Source: Diphasiastrum complanatum (Eukaryota; Streptophyta; Lycopodiopsida; Lycopodiales; Lycopodiaceae). From it: 64,000 nt of DNA. Positions 54,683-64,000 of the stretch are shown here, one piece after another. The notes under the pieces were generated by a model. The model was not told the origin of the DNA. It saw only the letters and a program-made list of their open reading frames with translations, and did not search any database. The stretch spans positions 47,924,542 to 47,988,541 of the forward strand of contig CM055099.1 of assembly GCA_029204225.1 (NCBI GenBank). The letters are read 5' to 3'. Each line of letters starts with the position of its first letter. Position 1 is the first letter of the stretch. Both the position numbers and the translations under genes were made by a program.

Positions 54683-55657
54683 CTAGGCATACCGTTGCTG
54701 AATCATCCAAGGGTTGAAGTTGTAAAAGGCAGTCTCATGGTCAGGTGAATTACACAAATGGCAAACACTGATTTCCATTCGTTTTTTCAATTGAGGACAC
54801 TCGTTCATTGTGTGATTTCCTGTACAAATAGAACACCAGACATTTTCCTTGGTAGGAAAAGTCTTTGCAAACTTCTCAGGTTCCTTGTTTGCTTCTCCGT
54901 GAAAATTTTCCAATGCTTTAATCTTCTCATCAAATTGCAACTGCAACTTTTCCATCTGTTTCTGCTGGGTCTTCCCAAGTTTCTCAAACTCATTGAGCAT
55001 CATTTCTGTACTAGCATTGGCATTCGTTGATGCAATTGTGGTGGATGTCGTAGTAGTCTGCCCTCCTGTATAAGGCAACATACTGACATTCGGCTCATCA
55101 TCTGAATCTTCATCCTCTTCCCGAATTGCATCGTCCATTGCATTTTGCAAAAGTGCGTACTCATTATGGGATTTCAGTTCACATCGGATCCGTTTAGGTA
55201 GACCTGACAAAAACCACATAATCATGGCATTTTCATTAATAAGCTTAGGCTCACATTCAAATCTAAGATGTTTCACCCTTTCGATGTAATCTCGAACCAT
55301 TTGCCGCTTTTCCATTTTAATTTTACTCAAAAGTAGGAAAGGGTCTTCCATAAACTTCCGCGGTTTGAACCGTGTGATAAGGGCTCATTTAACAACCTCC
55401 CAATCTAAATGCTCAGTTTCATCTTGGTTATAGTACCAATCTTGTACTGTGCCTGTTAAGGCCATAGGAAATAGCTTAAGTTTATCTTGAGAATAAATCT
55501 CACCGTAGACCTCACAGGATTCAGCATAAATCTAAAGAAATCGAACTGGATCTGTTAATCCATTATATTTGGGTAGATCCAATCGGGGTGCTCTTCTAGC
55601 AATAATTGGATTGACCTCCTGTGGAGCACCTCCAGGAGTAGCTCCAAGGGCAGCCAT
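54683..55657 (-). pseudogene. Element H gag, N-terminal and first zinc-knuckle part
   Basis: It starts at ATG 55,657 (MAALGATPGGAPQEVNP). Two in-frame stops fall in the first ~100 codons, then an open block from 55,351. The Retrotrans_gag core is visible (KYNGLTDPVRFL; LKLFPMALTG; FMEDPFLLLSKIKMEK; MWFLSGLPKRIRCEL). A coiled-coil-like segment (MLNEFEKLGKTQQKQMEKLQ) is followed by two Cys/His clusters (CSICTGNHTMNEC, CHLCNSPDH). The first knuckle has C-X2-C-X3-H-X4-C spacing, one residue short of the usual form. It would form the particle; the stops make this copy defective. Confidence 0.85.
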
Positions 55658-56850
55658 TTAGATCAAATTGATAATGTGATTGGATATAGATTTTTCCAAA
55701 AACTATCTCATATAAGATCTGCTAGCTCTATTCCACTTTTCAAGAATCTGATTCTATATAATGACAACTAACCAAAATTTGATCAATCAATACTTCCCAA
55801 AAATGATAATTCTCTCAGAGTCCAATTCAGAATATATCAGATCTGATCCAAATTTTGACAGACTTGATTTGGAAAATCAGATACTAAAAATAGGAGTGGC
55901 GAAGGTTATCTAGGCAAAGGATGGCTCGGCGAAGGTTCAACAATGCTATTTTGGGATAAAAACTCTCTAAACACTTTTCTGACAATTTCTTGGGAAATAA
56001 CCTTCGTCGATTTCTCAGATGGAAGATCTGACACAAATAGAACTATGGAAAACCGGACGAAGGTTTGTGACACAAGAAAGTATAGTTTTTGTGATCTGGC
56101 GAGGGTAAAAATCAAGATTTGTTGTGATCTAATCAAGATAAATCTTCGCCAAACTCAAAAATAGTATTTCTATATAAATAGAATGTTCTGGAAACTCGGA
56201 GAAGGTTCTGGCTAAGGATCAAGAGTAATACTGGTAATTTTGCAAAAAAGTGACTTTTTTGGCAAAAATATGACAATATGACAACTGATCCTCTGGAAAC
56301 CTTGCTATTTTTGGTATTATTTTTTGTCGACCTAGCAGTAGAAAGATCTGAATCACATCTAAGCACAGTGAATTGGGCGAAGGTTCCTTTTTTGCATTTT
56401 TTAGGATTTTGATAATTTTTGGTGTTTTTTGGTGGTTTTTTTGATGTTTCTGAAAATCTGCTGGGAATTAATCTTCGCCCTTCAAACTGAAGGTTCTGTA
56501 AAAAAAATTGAAAGTGTCTGCAACTCGGCGAAGGTTTCCTGAAAGAGGGTAAAAAGTTCTGGGCTCTAATGATGCTTTTTGTCTCTTTTTGACCAATTTT
56601 GACAGATTTGACCGATTTTTGTTATTTTCTCTGATATCTCAGATCCAAATGGATCTTAAGATTAGTGATCTGAATAGCTTTCCCTGTTTAATAATCAGAT
56701 GAGATTTCAAGCAAGCAAATTCACTCAAAATCTAGCAAAATCAATCCCAAACTATCCCTACAATGCAATTTTAACACTATTCATGCCACGACAAGATGCC
56801 TAATGCAAGCTAACCATCAGCCAAACATGCTGCAAACTGAAAAATTGGCG
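55658..56850 (-). other. Element H leader with repeated GGCGAAGGTT motif
   Basis: About 1.2 kb lie between the primer site and the gag ATG. On the plus strand GGCGAAGGTT or a one-base variant occurs near 55,898, 55,928, 56,059, 56,200, 56,375 and 56,526, and the opposite-sense CTTCGCC/CTTCGTC words near 55,999, 56,146 and 56,471. Such complementary words could pair in the RNA. No open frame of interest. Confidence 0.65.
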
Positions 56851-56856
56851 TAGCTC

Positions 56857-56874
56857 CCCGGAAACGACGGCAAA
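56857..56874 (-). promoter_or_regulatory. Element H primer-binding site (tRNA-Asp-like)
   Basis: Minus-strand TGCCGTCGTTTCCGGGGA begins a few bases after the 5' LTR end. It resembles TGGCGCCGTTGCCGGGGA of Athila/Tat-type elements with three mismatches. Confidence 0.65.
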
Positions 56875-56876
56875 AT

Positions 56877-57607
56877 TGTAGTGGGTTTCTTTTCTTGCCT
56901 AACCTGAATCCAAGATCTAGTCAATCTAGCATCAAAGAGACGGAGTTAGTTGTCACGCAGAGGTTCGTTCCCATGAGAGCGATAGTATAGTTCAGATTTG
57001 AACATGAATGGAGGATCTAACACTAACATCCATTAACACTAAGCATTAACACTACATCCATTAACCCTACTTCCATTAACCTTAAATCCACAACAATGAT
57101 AGAAACTTACTCTTCTCTCTCTCCTTTTCTCTCTCACAAAAAGCATAAGAAATAGCAATCCCAACAATTAGCAAAATCCAAAGAAAGCATGAGAAATGGA
57201 GGAAAAGAGAGGAAGAGCAAGGACATTCATCAATCCATTTTTAAAGAGAACCAATCTACTTTATTTGAAATGAGGAAATGAACATCAAGAGCAACTCGAG
57301 TTGGTTCCTTTTTATAGTAGAGAGGAGGACCCTGGGGTCCAGTCTTGCCTCTCTTTTTATTCAAATTTAAAAAAGTGTGGAAACCATCAAAATTGGAGGG
57401 AAACCCAACTTTATTCACTAACTTGACATTTAGGCCCTACGACATTAAAAGTCTCGCAAAAAGGCCTAAAGTCCTTATACTCACTTTTAACTAATCAATC
57501 AAATAAGTATGTGGTCATCGGGTTGGACTTACACACGTAGGGTGCCAAATCCCTCTCACTTATTAACTAGGGTTAGGGTTGCCTTGGGATCCGCAAACCC
57601 TCCCACA
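56877..57607 (-). repeat. Element H 5' LTR
   Basis: 731 bp, direct repeat of 49,154-49,917; the last bases (minus strand) CCCACTACA precede the primer site. The divergence from the other LTR shows the insertion is not very recent. Confidence 0.93.
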
Positions 57608-58457
57608 CATCTTTATTATGAACTTTCTCTCTAAGAAAATGAAATTGAACTTCAATATGTTTAGATCTAGAGTGAGTCCGTGGGTTTAGAGATAGAGCAA
57701 TGCAACTCTGATTGTCATAATAGAGTATAGTTGGACTGATTTGAATAATCATAAAATCCTAAAGCAGTCTTCTGAGCTAGATGATTTCCTTCACTACAAA
57801 GGTAGCGGTGACATATTCTCATTCTGTGGAGGACAAAAAAATGCATTTATGCTTTTGACTATTCCATGAGATGGGTCCTCTTTCTAGAAAACAAAGATAG
57901 TCGGAAGTGGATTTTCTTGTGTCCACATTACCAGCCCAATCAGAATCAGAATAAGTTGTTAATGTCAAAGAATTCTCTAGATTTCCATCATAACACAAAG
58001 CATAGTGCTTAGTGGCTTGAATGTATTTTAGTATTATGAGCAGAGCCTTCCAGTGAGGTAGGCCGAGATTTGACATAAACTGTGACAATGTGCTGATTGT
58101 AAATGCTAGATCAGGTCTGGTGCAGACCATGGCATACATGATCGATCCAACTATCGAATGATAGGGGTATTTGCACATTTCTTTCTCTTCTGCATCAGTC
58201 TTCGGGCACATATCCTTTGACAATTTGAATCTTGGATCCATAGGCGAGTCTATGGACTTGTAGTTTTCCATGCCATACATGTAGAGTACATTGGTTAGAT
58301 TCCTTTCTTGACTTAGTGTGATACTCATCCTCGCTCTGTCTTTGTTTATCTCAATTCCCAGAAGGTACTGCAGAGGGCCTGAATCAGTCATTTTTAATTC
58401 CTTCGACAGAAGATTATTCATCTCATAAGTAGCTGATTCGAATTGTTGATCCGCCAT
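57608..58457 (-). pseudogene. Copia-F RT C-terminus and RNase H
   Basis: The 58,457-57,819 block starts ATYEMNNLLSKELKMTDSGP and has LQYLLGIEINKDRA, IVGSIMYAMVCTRPDLAF, HWKALLIILKYIQATKHYAL and YSDSDWAGNVDTRKST. Downstream, with stops, come blocks matching [20 protein letters not shown] near 57,650, until element H interrupts the gene at 57,612. The remainder is at 49,025-49,153. The listed ATG is internal to the RT; its YVDD segment lies upstream and is missing or decayed. Confidence 0.88.
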
Positions 58458-58539
58458 GCACTATTGGATGTTGCAACAAAATTATGAGTTGTGCCTATTG
58501 ACGTAAGCCTTGGTTAAACACCAATATTGAAAGTCGTAG

Positions 58540-58640
58540 ACCAGTGAAAATTATGCAAAATTTAGCTTGATAATTTTACATTTTGATGGACATATGTAAA
58601 TCACACATGTGTGGAGCATGTTTCCATGTGTGAGTAGTAG
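58540..58640 (+). mobile_element. Diverged LTR start of the element E family
   Basis: GTGAAAATTATGCAAAATTT, AGCTTGATAATTTTACATTT, then CACACATGTGTGGAGCATGT and CCATGTGTG align in order with the first ~95 bp of the element E LTR (TGTGAGAAATTGGC..., CTCACATGTGTGGAGGATGT). The match fades after that. It lies between the copia-F protease and RT remnants. Confidence 0.65.
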
Positions 58641-58667
58641 GCATAGTTGGATTAGCCAATTCATGCT

Positions 58668-58982
58668 CTAGAATAGCTTGTTTTTCAAGGTAATGTGAAC
58701 TTGGTCCTTGATCTGGAATATCTTGTAATTGAACTCTACCTTCAACTTATGATCTGTTATTGTACCAACAAATAATAGACTATTTTGAAGGCCAAGAACA
58801 TATAAAAAAATTTGAATTACCTTCACATGTCCATAAGGAAATTGAATAGGCACTGTCTCAACTCCATGAATTTGGCACTCATCGCCATTCGCTTGGACAA
58901 CTCTAACTTCATCGTTGATAAGATCTAGGCTTTTAAACCACGACTTGTTGCCAGTCATATGCCTTGTTGTTCCTGAGTCCAC
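58668..58982 (-). pseudogene. Copia-F protease fragment
   Basis: MDSGTTRHMTGNKSWFKSL is the copia protease active site (D-S-G), followed by VRVVQANGDECQIHGVETVP and the VLGLQNSLLFVGTITDH block. It ends in a stop at 58,668. Integrase and the first half of RT are absent between here and 58,457, so the element has a large internal deletion. The intact D-S-G contrasts with the altered copia-B motif. Confidence 0.88.
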
Positions 58983-61900
58983 GTACCAATGCGTGTGATC
59001 AATGGAATGTTGTGATGCTAATGTTGTTGCAAATGTCGTACCTTGGTTTTCATTGTTGGATTTATCTCCTCTACTTTCCTAAATCCCGTGTTAATCTGTT
59101 TCCATTCATATCGCTATATTTTTACTTGTATTGTCTTAGTCTGCAGTTTTACACGAAAAGTCGATTACAGTGTTCCTTCAACTTTCCCAACAACAACTTT
59201 TCCAAAGTCTACATTTTCTACATATCGACTTACCCAAAGTTTCCCAACAATTTGTGCATTTTTGCATTCTTCGGCTTTGTCGCATTTTTTGGCTTCTTCG
59301 GCTTTTTTTAGATTTTTCGCATTTTTCGCAAAAAATACTGAAGCCATTCCTTGATAGCTGAATGTCGGATTTCATGCTTACTTCATGTAATGTGCAAACT
59401 AACTTGACAATGACATCAACTGCCCACAATTTCCTCCAGAAGCACAACAGCCTCACACCATCTCTAGTACCTTTCATCTGCACAAATGTAAATTGTATAT
59501 ATCTGATCAATTGTAATATACAAAAAGATGGTGATACAATACCAAATGCGATAAGTTGATTACGGATACGCTCACGCGCGCATTAACACTGAAACTCTAG
59601 CTTATCAGAGATAGATATTGTAGATGCTTTCATGCATCGATTCTTTTTTTTTTAGACGGATTGTCAGTATAAGCTCATAGCTGTTACATATTGTAGTTAG
59701 CTTTTGTGAGCACGCGCTTTCGCTCACAATTGTCTTGTGCTCACCTGCATTATCTGACTTGTATTTCCTTATACTTAATTTGAATAAATTATTGTCTAAT
59801 TCTGCATTCAGATTTTGTCAATATTGCATGCTTTCCATTTTTTGTCTGACTTTTTGATTGTTGGATCTTCAACATCCTTCTAGCTATGGCTCCAACTAGT
59901 ACGAGTTATGGCTTCTCCCAACTAAGCCTCACTAAGGCTATTTCCAGCTAGCATGGATATGGATGCAAGAAGACAGTCATGAGCATGGTGGTGAGTATTC
60001 TAATGGATAAGATCCACTCTTCTGAATCTCTTTTCTCTACTCAACAACTAAACACAAATGACGGCTTAACCTAAAATCCAACTTCACAAAGGCTTAACCT
60101 ACTTGTGAAAGGCCAAACAAGGAAGGCGGCTTAACCTAAAATCTCCTCCTCTAAGGCTTACCCTACTAGAGAATGGAGGGCCTGGATTAACTTAACTTGT
60201 TACAAGATCGATACTGTACAATACAATGTGAAGTAAAACAATACATGAAACCACACAAGGGAGAACACTCAGAGAGAAAAGATAGGCATATATTGCAAAT
60301 GAGGTTCTTCTTGAAAATGGAGTCTTCCACTCTTATATAGACTTGGATTGGTAGTCACTTACAAAAAGGCATTATGGAACTAAATTAACTTTGAATCAAA
60401 GCAGGGTGGAGTTGGCTCGTTGATGACTTGCTTCCAATTGCTCACACAAATGATTCAACGGATGATGTACACGAGCTTAGTATTTCTTGAGACATGATGT
60501 GAATGCCACACAAGGGGTTACTAAACGATAGTGAGATGAAGATGGAGTGGGTGTGATAGGGGGTGTTGTGATCTCGGAAGTGGTGAAGGTGGATAGATGG
60601 AAGGGACTGGACGAATCAAAATTCCTTTGCTCATTACTGTCTTTTGAAAGCACTTTTGTCAGCAGAAATTTTCCATTCGACGTCTCTTGCAGCTGTTTGA
60701 ATTTTTTTTTTTGGACTCAAGACATGGCTGATAATCATTGTTGGAAACCTCTAACATCCTTGAGTTCGTTGCTTCAAGCACCAAACTATATCAATGGTAT
60801 GTTGTGGATGGCGTAGATTTGTCTGCTTCACGAACACAAAGGTATTGTAGTTGTTAAACTATTGTCTCCAAAAATACTTTGTTGATAGAGATCTCCTCTT
60901 TTGACGTTGTTGTGCCATTGCAACTTCTTTGAGCTCTTTGCACAGTTTGAGAGCTTTTTGAATTGTAGCAATTGTATCTAGAGACTTGTATGACGTTTTT
61001 TTTTTTTCATACACATAGTCATGTGCTTTTGAGTTATCAAGAAGCTAATCTCTTTTGAGACGACACGACTGGCATTTTATTGGTGAGAGACTCTATCATT
61101 CCTGCTTTATTCCCTTGGAGCTTTTAAACAACATCAGTGGTCTACTACAAATGTCGTAGACTTGTTTGCTTTACAAAGTATTTCAATTCATAACCCAGAG
61201 CAAGTTTAGATCAATCCATCGGGTGGAAATGAGGTCTTGAAACAAGGATGGGAGAAGTGAGATCACGTTTCAAGATTTATCATATGGTGGAATATGAGGG
61301 AATGAATGGATGGAAAAAAAGAATGAGATAAGTCTTGTGTGGTTTTCCATATCTCTCCATAATATAACCAATGCTCTTTGTACAATTCTCCACGGAATCA
61401 TCATTGCTCGCCTTTTAAAAATAGCTTTGTCATTGAGGTTGTGCGCTCATAACATCAATCTCTGATTGACTTGAGAGTCCTTCAATTTACGTAGGCCTAT
61501 GGGATTTCACTCAGTGATGACTTGTGCTTATTACGGCCTCCGCAGTTGATCGAATGGATGATGTACAACAATGGTAGTATGGTCTTGAGACACGGTTACC
61601 ACTGCTCAATGTACATTTTTTTCAATGAAGCATCATTGTTGGTGTTGGTAGGAGCACTTGTGGTCTGCGTCAGTTTGCACATAGATTTTGCCTTTGATGT
61701 GACGTGAGAGCCCTTCAGTGGTACAAGATGCCACTTTATTGATGATTTGATGGCCATGGTGAGGCAATTGGAAAAGCGTGGATACTATAGCGCTTACGTA
61801 AAACCAACTGCTTATTGTGAATGGCAGTGATGGTGTTGTCGTGGATATTCCATCTTGTTGGAAAGATGGAACTTTTGCTGGATCATGATTGCAGTTTGAT

Positions 61901-62766
61901 AAGATGCTCCTTTTATTGCCAAACTGAGCATTTGTTGTTGAAGTCTCTTGACTGGTCTTTTGTTCCTATTGAAAGTTGTTGAAATCATTGGTAAAGATGA
62001 GAGATATATCCCAGTGACAATTCGTGTCATACTACAACTGTACAAGTAGAATAAAATTGCCGATGAAATATCACCTATGGTGAGGCTGTAAGCAAAAACA
62101 CACTAAGCCATATGACAATAGAACAAGCAAACAAGCAACAACAAACAACATAGTTGACAGGATAAAACTTGATAGAAAAGAAAAAGATGAGAATTTGTAG
62201 CAGATAACGCTATAGAATGAATTGCATGACACTCTTAAACCCTTACAATCCAGTATCAAACTTGGCACAAGTTACAGAAGAAAATAAGTGATAACGTATA
62301 ACATTTACATAGCATGCAATAAGACAATTATGTCTTAGATTACTTTCACTCAGATCAAACATACGGTTATCATCTAGACACAAAACTCATGATTCATCAG
62401 GCGGTAGCTCAAAACTTGGCCCCAGGGTATGATATCAATTGCTTGGTCATAGAGACGTAATGAAGACACAGATCTAAGGTGGTACATTCTCGATCTTATC
62501 TATGGATGGTGTTTGAGATAGACCTTATATGGTTGCTAGATAGGATGTGACTCTATTTGGATTGGAAGCAACTATGTATCCGTGGATGACAAAAGAATCA
62601 GTAAGACTAGATGAGCCTAGACACATTTAATACTACTAATTTTAGTAAAGTGCAAATGGATCAACTTGATGAGCAGGCACATTGGTATCTTCTAGATAAT
62701 ACATCGCTTGGTCTATGTAGTCGGAATCAACCTGTTTGATAGATGATGTAGCAATATGTTGACTCT
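58983..62766. other. Decayed repeat-rich DNA without a recognised gene
   Basis: 59,240-59,340 is rich in CTTCGGCTTTTT and TTTTTCGCA words, like part of the copia-C LTR. 59,930-60,170 repeats GGCTTAACCTAA and related words. Segments near 60,418-60,500 and 61,515-61,600 share TGATGACTTG, TGGATGATGTACA and TCTTGAGACA. A 103-codon frame at 59,043-59,354 has no domain. Probably leader and LTR debris of gypsy elements. Confidence 0.4.
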
Positions 62767-63270
62767 CTACAAAAGACTGTTGTTTTGGATGGGGAGCGAT
62801 CGACCTTGGATAATAGGACTTTGGTAAGAGTCTGTGGGTTTCAATTCTCTTCTAATGGCCTTGGGTAACCCGATTAGGAATAAATTAATGGCCATTTTTT
62901 TGGTGATTGTATCATCAACACACTCTACCTTGAGACGTTTAAAACGCTTAGAAGAGGTGCATACCAACTCCTTGCCCTTCATTTTGATCTGAGTCATTGG
63001 GCTAAATGGGCTCTGGGTCAGCTTAGATGGTTTGAATCGCTTGATGAGAGATTTTTCTATGGTTTCCCATGACTCAATATTCGTACTCTAGATACAAATA
63101 CCACTCTTTCACATCGCCATTGAGAATAATTGGAAACAACTTTAACTTTTCAGCTTTATAGCTGTCTCCATAGAACTTACAAGCGTTATCAAAATCTTGG
63201 AGGAACTTGACTGGGTCCGATTATCCATTGTACTTTGGGCATTGATTCTCAAAATCCTCTTATCTACTCA
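62767..63270 (-). pseudogene. Gypsy gag relic related to element H
   Basis: The minus strand encodes CPKYNG, a stop, SDPVKFLQDFDNACKFYGDS, AEKLKLFPIILNG, then SLIKRFKPSKL and a 62,767-62,997 block with NLFLIGLPKAIRRELKPTDS. These line up one by one with the element H gag (KYNGLTDPVRFL, LKLFPMALTG, ALITRFKPRKF, WFLSGLPKRIRCELKSH). Stops and frame changes are present. It is the same lineage but clearly diverged. Confidence 0.82.
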
Positions 63271-63299
63271 TGTTGGAGGCAAGTTGTTTGTCTCCCCTG

Positions 63300-64000
63300 A
63301 CATTGTGATCTAAGATAGATGATTCTACACACAATGGTTAGATGATGAATGTGGAAGGTATTCACAAGATGATGATCTTATCATGAGGAATCTATGGCTT
63401 TCTACTAGGTCACGTCTAAGGTGCTTTCCTACTAGAGTGCCTAAGGCTATTTCCAACTAGATTGTCTCATGATAGGATGTGGAAAGTGAATTTGTACATG
63501 GCTATGTGTAGTGCATATGATGATAGATCGACTTACCCTGGTGAAATAGTTTCATTACGCAACCGAGGGTGATACTAGAATTCAGGTTTTCTCAATGAAT
63601 GGTGCTACTCAGGCTCATTAGTGTACTCTTTTGGAGAGAATTCCCACACCTACCTGAGAACTTGCACAAGTCTAGAGCTTGTCAAAAATAGACTATGCAA
63701 GTACTATTTGAGGAAAGATCAAGAATTTGTACCGGTAGATAATTTTGAGAAGGTTTCTATGTTTCTCTCACCTTCTCTGGACTTTCTTGATGTTTTTGGA
63801 ACCTCTGGTCCTTAGGGCAAAAGGACCTCAAACCTATTTGCATAGGCCATGTTTGATAATTTTAGGGGGCCTTTTTCAAATTCTTGGTCAAGAGATGTAA
63901 GTAAAGTATTCACAAGGAATTGTTTAGAGATATTTTACATCTGTGCGAATACTTACCATGATAAAATATGCAAAAATAGCCATTTTTGCTCTGTATCTTA
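63300..64000. other. No gene recognised; likely leader of the gag relic
   Basis: The word CTAAGGCTATTTCCAACTAG near 63,450 also occurs near 59,932 as CTAAGGCTATTTCCAGCTAG, suggesting shared element sequence. A 64-codon frame at 63,621-63,815 has no family match. Confidence 0.35.

Larger units (their letters stand above)
49154..57607 (-). mobile_element. Element H: gypsy-type gag-protease retrotransposon with accessory coding region
   Basis: Two direct LTRs (49,154-49,917 and 56,877-57,607) with ends TG...CA (TGTTGG...CTACA on the minus strand), flanked by CATCT at 49,149-49,153 and 57,608-57,612. Coding is on the minus strand. Just inside the 5' LTR (right side) is TGCCGTCGTTTCCGGGGA, 15 of 18 matches to the tRNA-Asp-type primer site of Athila/Tat gypsy elements. 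Contents in order: long leader, gag with zinc knuckles, aspartic protease, then an accessory region reaching the 3' LTR. Reverse transcriptase, RNase H and integrase are absent. Confidence 0.93.

Noticed and set aside
60547-60816. 89-codon plus-strand frame as a gene
   Set aside because: Interrupted low-complexity stretch, no family motif, surrounded by decayed repeats.

Overview
The window looks like repeat-rich nuclear DNA of a land plant. The evidence is the mix of Ty1/copia and Ty3/gypsy LTR retrotransposons with initiator-Met primer sites, CACTA transposase domains (DUF4216/DUF4218/Transposase_21), a plant-type intron, a DUF1685 gene (a plant family), a plant-style Helitron terminus, and long GA, GT and AT microsatellites. 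The species cannot be read from the sequence. I see no tRNA, rRNA, CRISPR array or bacterial-style operon.

Layout. 1-3.7 kb: decayed copia pieces and minisatellites. 3.9-6.8 kb (minus): a CACTA transposase wreck. 6.8-7.5 kb: the 3' LTR of a copia element (copia-A). 7,481-19,910 and 32,399-44,323 are the two arms of a very large, nearly identical inverted repeat of about 12 kb. Each arm holds the same nest of elements: copia-A reverse transcriptase/RNase H, a short element E, copia-D, copia-C and a 4,391-bp non-autonomous element copia-B flanked by a 5-bp target-site duplication. The 12.5-kb spacer between the arms holds the only recognisable host gene, a two-exon DUF1685 gene (23,675-26,135, plus), and the 5' half of copia-A (31.0-32.4 kb). 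44.3-48.1 kb: unidentified single-copy-looking DNA, minisatellites, microsatellites and a Helitron-like 3' end. 48.1-59 kb: a minus-strand copia element (copia-F) split by an 8.45-kb gypsy-type element (element H) with paired LTRs, a CATCT target duplication, gag and protease, but no reverse transcriptase or integrase; a long accessory coding region fills that space. 59-64 kb: decayed sequence with a second gypsy gag related to that of element H.

How the parts relate. Apart from the DUF1685 gene, almost everything supportable is mobile DNA, most of it broken. Nesting gives relative ages: copia-B entered the LTR of copia-C, element E and the C/D block lie inside the pol of copia-A, and the whole nest was later copied in inverted orientation. 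After that, a 1,245-bp LTR-like insertion (CAATC duplication) hit only the left arm, and about 740 bp differ at element E. The two full-length gag-protease elements (copia-B and H) both lack the polymerase domains and carry lineage-specific coding sequence in their place. These, with the giant palindrome around a host gene, are the most interesting content.
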